Source: Candidatus Nanohaloarchaea archaeon (GTDB lineage Archaea > Nanohalarchaeota > Nanosalinia > Nanosalinales > JAHENU01). From it: a stretch of DNA of 7,627 nucleotides. The stretch covers positions 1 to 7,627 of the forward strand of contig JAHENU010000098.1 of assembly GCA_018609855.1 (NCBI GenBank), written 5' to 3'. The translations under genes and the position numbers were made by a program. Below are positions 1 through 5,690 of this stretch, one piece after another. The notes under the pieces were generated by a model. It was not told where the DNA came from. It saw nothing but the letters and a program-made list of their open reading frames with translations, and ran no database searches. Numbering within the stretch: position 1 is the first letter of the stretch; every line of letters begins with the position of its first letter.

Positions 1-693
1 CCATTTTTTGAGTGGGTCACGAAAATAGATTATCGCGTGAAATCCACCAACGTCAGTCCGCAAAAAGTCTTGACAAAAGATAATGTGACCGTTACTGTTG
101 ACGCTATAGTCTATTATAAAGTGCGGAAAGATCATGAGGAAATCGCTAAAGCCATCTTAGAAGTGGAAGATTACAATGAAATCACCATCCGCTATGCCCA
201 AACCAAACTGCGTGATTTAGTCGGTTCAAAAGAATTAGATGATATATTACAGCGGCGAGAGGAAGTGGCAGGAGAATTGGAAGAAACACTTGACACAGCA
301 ACAAATGATTTTGGCGTGAAAATTCGCGATGTCGAACTACAAGATGTATCTATCCCGTCTGAAATGGAGCGGGCCATGGCAGCGCAGGCCGAAGCTGAGC
401 GAGACCGGCGCGCGAAAATCACATCTGCGCAAGGAGAACTCCAGGCAGCAGCTCGCATGCGCGCAGCAGCTGATATTTTGGGGAAGCGTGGCTACCAACT
501 CCGTACCTTAGAAACATTAGATAACGTGTCGGAAGAAAACGCAACCATCGTTACTATTCCAGCCGAGCTGCTTCCAGGCCAGCGCGATCAAGACGATAAC
601 GAAGACTCGCCAGTCCAGCAGTTAGTGGATCAAGTCTTGCAGAACATACAACTTGATGATTTGGCAGCATCGGAACAGCAAGAGGACACATAA
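1..693 (+). CDS. Slipin/stomatin-like SPFH-domain membrane protein, C-terminal part (5' end cut by window edge)
   Basis: Frame 1 is open from the first base, and its first codons (PFFEWVTKIDYRV) already match the inside of an SPFH domain. The GTG at 37 is therefore an internal valine and the true start lies left of the window; 230 residues are present. Slipin hallmarks in order are the Q-x-V-L-T-K-D-N-V-T-V strand (about residues 20-30), VDAIVYYKV (34-42), a TKLRDLVGSKELDDIL segment, GVKIRDVELQDVSIP, then a helical A/E/R-rich stretch ending in KITSAQGELQAAARM, as in the coiled coil of stomatins. The tail after TIVTIPAELLP is acidic and ends without a membrane segment. Slipins form oligomeric scaffolds on membranes after an N-terminal hydrophobic hairpin, which here would be off-window. 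In archaea they are often next to an NfeD-type membrane serine protease; whether one lies upstream cannot be seen. Family assignment is firm; the cellular role is inferred. Confidence 0.95.
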   Translation, partial: PFFEWVTKIDYRVKSTNVSPQKVLTKDNVTVTVDAIVYYKVRKDHEEIAKAILEVEDYNEITIRYAQTKLRDLVGSKELDDILQRREEVAGELEETLDTATNDFGVKIRDVELQDVSIPSEMERAMAAQAEAERDRRAKITSAQGELQAAARMRAAADILGKRGYQLRTLETLDNVSEENATIVTIPAELLPGQRDQDDNEDSPVQQLVDQVLQNIQLDDLAASEQQEDT

Positions 694-801
694 AACACCT
701 TTTGATCTAGACAAGCGGCTATTATCCAATGCCCTATTCACAAGCCAGCTGAAAACACAAGTCAGGAAAGCAACACCAAGATAAGAGAACAGTATCACTG
801 C

Positions 802-813
802 AAAATTATATTA
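802..813 (+). promoter_or_regulatory. Putative archaeal TATA box for the gene at 837
   Basis: The AT-rich AAAATTATATTA is centred about 27 bases before the ATG at 837, within the 143-base gap after the slipin gene. Archaeal TATA boxes are centred about 26-27 bases upstream of the transcription start, so initiation would fall at or within a few bases of the ATG, giving a leaderless mRNA. The AGAGG just before the ATG leaves only one base of spacing, too close for a normal Shine-Dalgarno interaction. The rest of 694-836 holds no convincing small gene or hairpin; a lone T4 at 700-703 is too weak to call a terminator. Confidence 0.5.
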
Positions 814-836
814 ATCAAGGCCGGTCATAAAGAGGC

Positions 837-2015
837 ATGGCGCGCCAGTTTCAGAAACAGATACAGAAAGGAGCCGTATCTCCTTTTCTCTACATCATGG
901 TTGCTGCACTTGCAGTGTTTTTACTGGGTGGATGGCTTGCCGGTATGGTTGACGGCACCGTGCCAGGATCTCGTTCACAAAGCCCCGGCAAGTATCTGTT
1001 TTTCGAAGATTTTGGGGATGTTGGCACAACAGAAGCCACGTTTTTTGAACAGGCGTACGGCGATTTTTCCGTAGGTATTACCACCGGTCAACGAACCGTC
1101 TATCAACTAAACAATATCTGGATTAAAAACGGCATACCAGCCCAAAAAAGACAAACTATTACGTTTGAGGCTAACAAACCAGAAAGAGGATTACTCACAT
1201 TCAAAGTTTTGCGGACAAACCTGTATGGTGATTTGACAGTCAGAGTGAACAATGATGTTGTATTTAGTAGCAAGGCTGCTAGTGGCACGGCACCTGAAAT
1301 CAAATTAGATGAATTAAAAGACGGTAAAAATACGATGACAATTACAGCAGAATCTTCAGGAGCACGATTTTGGGCTCCAACTACTTATCAGTTAGCTGAT
1401 ATAGAATTGAAAGTCACTGATTTCGGCAAAAAACAATTCACTCAGACATTTCAATTACAGCCCTACCATCTCCGTGGCTTCAATCGCGGTGAATTTACTT
1501 TTTTCACAGATACAGCCCAACGCCAACACCCACTAACCATTGTCATCAATAACAATACTATCTATGAACAACAACCCGTGCGGCGCCCTTCACCTCACAC
1601 AGCGACATTTACTCGGGAAGAAGCTGATCTAACAGTCGGTGAAAATACTATCCAAGCATTTACTAAAAAAGGAGCTGCATATTCACTTAGTAACGCCCTC
1701 TTACAAATTTACTATTTTGGCCGTTCAAACACAACCGTATTCCATCGTGATATGACCGTTCGGTCACAAGACTATCAAAGACTTTCGGAAGACCAATATC
1801 AGGGCAAAATTGCATTTGATGCTACTGTTTCTCTCCCTGGTGATATGCACATATCATTCCACAACACCACACTTGATGTTATCCCAAAAACCGGCAGAAA
1901 CAGTCTTTTCTTTGACCAAACAGCAGTGAAACGTGGAAAAAATGAGCTTTCTATAGCCACAGATGCGACAATGGAATTGAATAATTTCTCCATTTCTGTC
2001 GTTGAAACACGCTGA
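837..2015 (+). CDS. Unrecognised membrane-anchored extracellular beta protein with three repeated modules
   Basis: I do not recognise a named family. The 392-residue product has a basic N-terminus (RQFQKQIQK), one hydrophobic segment at about 15-37, and then a long polar beta-rich region with no cysteine, so it is probably anchored N-terminally with its body outside the cell. Three diverged modules of about 100 residues can be aligned by eye (about 92-191, 192-293, 294-390). Each has a G-x-(L/F/I)-x-F strand (GLLTF, GEFTF, GKIAF), then a strand holding asparagine or histidine (VRVNND, IVINNN, ISFHNT), then a turn and strand of the type GKNTMTI / GENTIQA / GKNELSI, and a closing hydrophobic strand (ADIELKV, ALLQIYY, FSISVVE). 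This resembles jelly-roll, galactose-binding-like folds, but that is inference. N-x-T sequons occur at N239, N298 and N343. The ATG is supported by an in-frame TAA at 828-830. The TGA stop touches the stop of the opposing gene. Confidence 0.85.
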   Translation: MARQFQKQIQKGAVSPFLYIMVAALAVFLLGGWLAGMVDGTVPGSRSQSPGKYLFFEDFGDVGTTEATFFEQAYGDFSVGITTGQRTVYQLNNIWIKNGIPAQKRQTITFEANKPERGLLTFKVLRTNLYGDLTVRVNNDVVFSSKAASGTAPEIKLDELKDGKNTMTITAESSGARFWAPTTYQLADIELKVTDFGKKQFTQTFQLQPYHLRGFNRGEFTFFTDTAQRQHPLTIVINNNTIYEQQPVRRPSPHTATFTREEADLTVGENTIQAFTKKGAAYSLSNALLQIYYFGRSNTTVFHRDMTVRSQDYQRLSEDQYQGKIAFDATVSLPGDMHISFHNTTLDVIPKTGRNSLFFDQTAVKRGKNELSIATDATMELNNFSISVVETR

Positions 2016-2921
2016 TTATTGACCTGTGACTGTGGCTTCATGTATAGCATCAAAGAAATAATTGTAAGAAGTTGTGATAGTGATAGGCAGTCGCTGCCGA
2101 ATAGCTACAGTACCGGGCTGAAAATCAAAACAGGCTGTGCTATTCATGCGCATTTGCCGCTGTTTGTCAATCCCTAATCCTTCAAAACTCACAGAAACCT
2201 GGAATTTATCTTCATATCCTTCAGGATTTCCAATACCAGCCTGTTCACTGTATACGGTACCCTTCCCTGTATTCTGCGCTGAAATACAGAAGCTGCGGGA
2301 ACCACCGGAACCCGAAATCACCATCGGTGATTCTGTGCGCGATGTAAATTCCAATGGCCCCACTGACGTCTCAATCTGAACAGGAGATGTTGTGGGTTGT
2401 TGCGAAGCTTCATCTCGATTTACTAACACTAGTTGCGGGGTCGCCTGACTTTCATAACCATAATGTATTCGCGCGAAAAACTTAGCATCCTGAGAACTGC
2501 CAGCCGGTACTGCAGGAGCTTGCAAGGTCCATCGCGCCTCTTGCGATTCACCGGCAACATTTTGCTGTACCCGTGGCGCCCGTAATTTACCAATGCATGC
2601 CCATTGGCTTGATTTCAGTTGACACGAAGGACTATTATCAGTAATCTGCCAACAGCTGGCGCAATCTCCGAATGTCAGCCCATACAATTGAGCCCGTACA
2701 TCAGTTGCTTTTCTTCCTCCAGTGTTCTTAAGAGAGAGGTGTAAAAAAGCGTTGGAATTAGAGCGTAAGGTAGTGCGTTCTGTAGTAAATTTTGTGGCCT
2801 GTATGCCAGATCCCTGACTTAGCGTGGTGTCGCCGTCGTTCGTGCCACTACTACAGCCGGCTACGATAAGAACGGCACTAATAATAATCAATGGCAGTAG
2901 GTACGTTCGACTGTACATCAT
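2016..2921 (-). CDS. Predicted lipoprotein with two CARDB/Ig-like halves and a four-cysteine cluster
   Basis: The 301-residue product starts with a hydrophobic signal segment (about 5-22) ending in the lipobox VAGC, with the lipid-attachment cysteine at C23, followed by a Ser/Gly/Thr-rich linker. It should be exported and lipid-anchored. Two beta-rich halves follow. Residues about 41-165 contain an LKNTGG turn typical of CARDB/COG1361-like modules; residues about 182-300 contain AQNTGKG and end in TITTSYNYFFDAIHEATV. The first half has C87, C90, C100 and C109; the second has C212 and C264, a likely disulfide pair. An in-frame stop lies just upstream (plus coordinates 2940-2942). ATG codons at 2921 and 2918 are adjacent, so the start is uncertain by one codon. 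The gene diverges from the DUF63 gene and converges stop-to-stop with the gene at 837. No enzymatic motif is visible; a role in binding or envelope structure is a guess. Confidence 0.88.
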   Translation of the reverse strand: MMYSRTYLLPLIIISAVLIVAGCSSGTNDGDTTLSQGSGIQATKFTTERTTLRSNSNAFLHLSLKNTGGRKATDVRAQLYGLTFGDCASCWQITDNSPSCQLKSSQWACIGKLRAPRVQQNVAGESQEARWTLQAPAVPAGSSQDAKFFARIHYGYESQATPQLVLVNRDEASQQPTTSPVQIETSVGPLEFTSRTESPMVISGSGGSRSFCISAQNTGKGTVYSEQAGIGNPEGYEDKFQVSVSFEGLGIDKQRQMRMNSTACFDFQPGTVAIRQRLPITITTSYNYFFDAIHEATVTGQ

Positions 2922-2937
2922 ACCTCTATTCGGGCAC

Positions 2938-2951
2938 TTTTATATTTAATA
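2938..2951. promoter_or_regulatory. Shared TATA-like element in a 46-base divergent promoter
   Basis: The only strongly AT-rich element between the divergent start codons is CTTTTATATTTAAT, centred near 2944. Its centre is about 23 bases from the lipoprotein ATG (2921, minus) and about 24 bases from the DUF63 ATG (2968, plus). Read on either strand it resembles an archaeal TATA box (TTTATATT on plus, AAATATAAAA on minus). Either transcript starting about 26 bases from the centre would begin at or near its own start codon. The plus side has no Shine-Dalgarno sequence. The minus side has GAGGT directly before the first ATG and three bases before the second. Confidence 0.5.
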
Positions 2952-2967
2952 GTTCTTCCTGTTCGGC

Positions 2968-3753
2968 ATGGGATTTGTGCAAACGTGTCTCGTGGGACCA
3001 TTTCTGCAAGACAGTGGGTATACCATTTGCAATTCTATCATTCTTTTTACTGGCCTTGCCCTACTTCTAGTGTTTGCTATACCAGCTCTCTTCAGAAAAT
3101 ATTCGATACAGTGTGACCGACATTTTATTACCGGTGCCACACTCTATGCCATTCTTGGCAGCCTCTTACGCGTGTTAGACGATGCAGCCATCGTCCCACC
3201 GCCATACTTTGTTAGCCCAGCCATTTGGCTCATTGGCATCGCCATCGCTAGCATAACCCTATTTTTGTCGTTATATATAGCGCACCGATCTCACTATTAT
3301 TACCATACGCTGTGGCAAGGAACCGGAGTTGTACTTATACTCAGTACCCTTGCTATATTACCATTTTCTCAGCTAGGAAGGATTTTCATCATACTACTGA
3401 TAACTGCTCTCTGGGCTATACCGCTGGCACTATTGTATTGGCAGAAGTTGTGGCAATTTCAGTGGCCTGCCATAACACTTCCGCTTGCCGCCCACTTACT
3501 TGACGCTACATCAACTGTTATCACATTACAGTATTTTGGCGGTGAAGAAAAACATGTCTTGCCTGCCGCTCTCATTACTGCGACAAATATGCCGGCTATT
3601 ATGTTTCCATTAAAACTAGGCGTAGTACTGCCTGCCCTTCTACTCATTGATCGATACATACCAGAAGAACGCCGGTATTATATGATGGTTATTGGCCTAC
3701 TAGGTCTCATACCAGCCGTCAGAAACATTGTTAGATTACTCAATGGTGTATAA
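2968..3753 (+). CDS. DUF63 family archaeal integral membrane protein
   Basis: The 261-residue product is almost entirely hydrophobic, with about eight membrane segments (near 22-42, 54-70, 84-105, 118-133, 137-157, 166-188, 210-228, 237-257). Family signs are the N-terminal GYTICNSI, GSLLRVLDD (about 64-72), the intramembrane HLLDATST (176-183), EEKH at 193-196, and FPLKLGVV (213-220). This set of conserved polar residues and the overall length fit DUF63, an archaeal family with no established function. The ATG at 2968 is the only good start: an in-frame TAG lies at 2950-2952 and no alternative start codon falls between. There is no ribosome binding site, so the transcript is probably leaderless from the box near 2944. 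The protein shares a promoter region with a surface lipoprotein and lies among surface-protein genes, which hints at an envelope-related role, but this is only context. Confidence 0.88.
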   Translation: MGFVQTCLVGPFLQDSGYTICNSIILFTGLALLLVFAIPALFRKYSIQCDRHFITGATLYAILGSLLRVLDDAAIVPPPYFVSPAIWLIGIAIASITLFLSLYIAHRSHYYYHTLWQGTGVVLILSTLAILPFSQLGRIFIILLITALWAIPLALLYWQKLWQFQWPAITLPLAAHLLDATSTVITLQYFGGEEKHVLPAALITATNMPAIMFPLKLGVVLPALLLIDRYIPEERRYYMMVIGLLGLIPAVRNIVRLLNGV

Positions 3754-3757
3754 TTTG

Positions 3758-5512
3758 TTAACGGGATTCGCGCCATACAATAAGTAACACAATGACAATG
3801 CCAACGACAATTGATATAAACAAGCCGAGAGGAGCTGTAATACCAGAAACAGCGTTTTTGACAGACTGCCAGGCATTCTGTAATTGACTTGATAAGGATT
3901 TGCTTGGCGCTTGTGGTAAGCCGGTGCTGACATTGCCTTCCTGATTGACTGCTAATGTGAAGCTTTCAAATTTCTTTACAGTCCCACTTGCATCTTCTGC
4001 TGAGATTCGGACATCAAATCTTCCGCTCACATTGAAAGGTGGCGCAGCATGTATGAAGGTCTTCTTTTCGGCGCCAGCGGCCAGGGTTGCTGATACTGGT
4101 TTTAATGATATCCAAGCTGGGCCATCTAAAGATACTGTGTAGGTATTTTCCTTACTGCCAGTGTTCTGTAACGTGTTCTCAAACAGAACGGTATTCCCTT
4201 CTCGCACGTTACTCGTTCGCTGTTGCAAATTCATATTGAGGTCGTAGCAATTCTGAACATCTGCCGTCACTTCAGAGAAATCACTGACGTCCCGTGTATG
4301 GGTGGATCTAGTTCGTACCTTTACTAAGTGCGAACCCTGTGTGAGAGCGTTCCCATCAACCTGTAAGTCTACAACATCTTCCTCGCCTGGCCCGAGATTA
4401 ACCTTTGTTGCCCCCAATGTGCCAATATTGCTGGCAAGTGTATATGTATCAGCTACATCTCCTGTATTCTTTACCTCAACATCGTATTCAACTTGCTCAT
4501 CTTCACACAGAGCGTTTGTTGAAGGAGTAGTAATAACAGTAACAGCACGACAATTCGCACCAGTAACTGAGAATGAAGTAGAACTAACTGATTTGCCTTT
4601 TGCTCGCACCTGCAAATTATACGTTTTCTGTTGTTTGGGCGTAAATTGCAAGGTAGTTGTCCGGCTTTCGCCGCCATCAATAGTCAATTCTGACGTTTCT
4701 AATGTGCCGCCACTGGCGCTGAGAGTGAACGTATCAGACTGTGTGCCAGTATTGCGCACAACAACATCGAATTCATTTGATTTGCCTGTGCAAATACGCT
4801 GATTTTTTGGCGTAACTTGCGCTTCGGAAGCAAAGCAGCGATTCACCTGCAATGTCAGCAATTTTGATGATTGAGCAAAACTTGATTGTGAATGCGCCTC
4901 AACCATCGCTGTTTTTTCTCCGGCGGAGGCACCACTTGTTTCTAATTGCACTGTTTCAGAAGTTCCGGGTTCTAAGGTAAATGAGCTTGCGGTTAATGTA
5001 CCTGTGTCTGTCTGTAATTGGACGTTTTCAGTATTTCTGCCTTTATTTGATACAGTAAATTCCACTTGCGCCTTTTCTCCAATACACGCTGATACGGAGG
5101 GGTTTGTTTGCGAAATTTGTAAATTATGACAGGGCAATACTTCAATAGTGCCAGTAATCGGAAATCGTTCGCCTGTCGTTTGCGAAGTAGCATATAGAGT
5201 AAATTCATAGGTGCCTGGACTCACAGATGTTTTTGGTGTATACCATACAAACGGATCCTGCCATTTTTCGCCAGCTTCCAGTGTAACTTGTTTTGGTGCA
5301 ATGGTGATCTGGTCTGGCCGTGAAGAGGAAAACGTATAGGTGTCTTTCACTTGCCCAGTATTTTCAATAGCCAATTCATAGACAGCCGTGTTCGATGGGC
5401 ACGCAGCTGCACTTTCCGGGAAAAGCTGTAATGCTGCTGGGCTGGCTTGCGCCATAGGCAATAAGCCGACGAGGAATACTGCCATACCAATTAACAAAAG
5501 GGTGCGTTGCAT
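3758..5512 (-). CDS. Secreted, C-terminally anchored surface protein with five Ig-like (NEW3/COG1361-type) repeats
   Basis: The 584-residue product has a signal peptide (about 1-23, ending AQA-S), five tandem beta modules (about 25-128, 129-226, 227-321, 322-422, 423-525), a Ser/Gln-rich linker, one membrane segment (about 562-579) and a short charged tail, WRESR. Each module carries an N-T-G- or N-K-G-type turn (ENTGQ, SNKGR, RNTGT, KNTGD, QNTGS), usually followed by a T-Y-T or T-F-T strand, and a glycine-rich turn (EAGEK, EPGTS, DGGES, GPGEE, AAGAE), as in NEW3/COG1361 S-layer-associated Ig-like domains. Modules 1-4 have one cysteine near the start and one at the end (C38/128, 143/226, 241/321, 336/422); module 5 has none. 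The likely topology is a stalk outside the membrane. The ATG is supported by GAGGT eight bases upstream and TATA-like sequence further up. It converges on the DUF63 gene with a 4-base gap. Likely adhesive or structural; no catalytic motif is seen. Confidence 0.9.
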   Translation of the reverse strand: MQRTLLLIGMAVFLVGLLPMAQASPAALQLFPESAAACPSNTAVYELAIENTGQVKDTYTFSSSRPDQITIAPKQVTLEAGEKWQDPFVWYTPKTSVSPGTYEFTLYATSQTTGERFPITGTIEVLPCHNLQISQTNPSVSACIGEKAQVEFTVSNKGRNTENVQLQTDTGTLTASSFTLEPGTSETVQLETSGASAGEKTAMVEAHSQSSFAQSSKLLTLQVNRCFASEAQVTPKNQRICTGKSNEFDVVVRNTGTQSDTFTLSASGGTLETSELTIDGGESRTTTLQFTPKQQKTYNLQVRAKGKSVSSTSFSVTGANCRAVTVITTPSTNALCEDEQVEYDVEVKNTGDVADTYTLASNIGTLGATKVNLGPGEEDVVDLQVDGNALTQGSHLVKVRTRSTHTRDVSDFSEVTADVQNCYDLNMNLQQRTSNVREGNTVLFENTLQNTGSKENTYTVSLDGPAWISLKPVSATLAAGAEKKTFIHAAPPFNVSGRFDVRISAEDASGTVKKFESFTLAVNQEGNVSTGLPQAPSKSLSSQLQNAWQSVKNAVSGITAPLGLFISIVVGIVIVLLIVWRESR

Positions 5513-5520
5513 AGTTTAAT

Positions 5521-5525
5521 ACCTC
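5521..5525 (-). promoter_or_regulatory. Shine-Dalgarno-like GAGGT of the five-repeat surface protein
   Basis: On the minus strand GAGGT lies eight bases before the ATG at 5512. It is the only start in the window with a well-spaced ribosome binding site; the other three visible starts look leaderless or have GAGG-type bases too close to the ATG. It supports ATG 5512, and the overlapping upstream ATG in GATGAGGT reaches a stop within four codons. Confidence 0.55.
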
Positions 5526-5534
5526 ATCAGTGAC

Positions 5535-5558
5535 AAATATTTTTATACTTTTGTATAG
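5535..5558 (-). promoter_or_regulatory. TATA-like promoter region with overlapping inverted repeat
   Basis: Read on the minus strand this segment contains TATACAAAA followed by GTATAAAAATATTT, so two TATA-like boxes lie about 11 bases apart. The distal one would place transcription start near 5529 and include the GAGGT site in a leader of about 16 bases; the proximal one would start near 5518 and omit most or all of it. The arms TATAC and GTATA around a 4-base loop (5544-5557) form an inverted repeat covering both boxes, a possible operator. TATA placement is well supported; the operator is speculative. Confidence 0.45.
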
Positions 5559-5588
5559 TAGCAAAAGACTTTTATGCCTGTGCCCAAA

Positions 5589-5607
5589 GCATTACAAACG
5601 CATTACA
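5589..5607. repeat. Direct repeat GCATTACA, two copies 11 bases apart
   Basis: GCATTACA occurs at 5589-5596 and 5600-5607, start to start 11 bases, about one helical turn. It lies about 45-60 bases upstream of the TATA-like boxes of the gene at 5512. An inverted partial copy, TGTAATG, is at 5680-5686 near the end of the upstream gene. The position suits an activator or regulator binding site, but short repeats of this size can arise by chance. Confidence 0.3.
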
Positions 5608-5690
5608 GTCCAATCAGCGCTGCATGAAGAGCATTTGTTACTTAGATAAATTGTGATCCGCTAAAACTATTTAGATGTATGTAATGGCTA

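Noticed and set aside
37..39. GTG at 37 as the start of the slipin gene
   Set aside because: The reading frame is open to the window edge and the codons before it encode typical SPFH residues, so the gene is truncated rather than starting here.
698..710. Terminator after the slipin gene
   Set aside because: Only four T in a row and no stable hairpin; too weak to call.
830..835. AGAGG before the ATG at 837 as a Shine-Dalgarno site
   Set aside because: Only one base separates it from the start codon; the TATA position suggests a leaderless transcript in any case.
4302..4802. Open plus-strand frame of 166 codons antisense to the five-repeat surface protein
   Set aside because: It lies wholly inside a well-supported gene, has a Ser/Thr/Val/Cys-rich composition typical of the reverse strand of beta-repeat coding sequence, and has no promoter, RBS or recognisable domain.
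3938..5440. DNA-level tandem repeat in the five-module gene
   Set aside because: The modules are similar only as protein; no extended nucleotide identity between them is visible, so this is an old domain duplication and not a recent DNA repeat.
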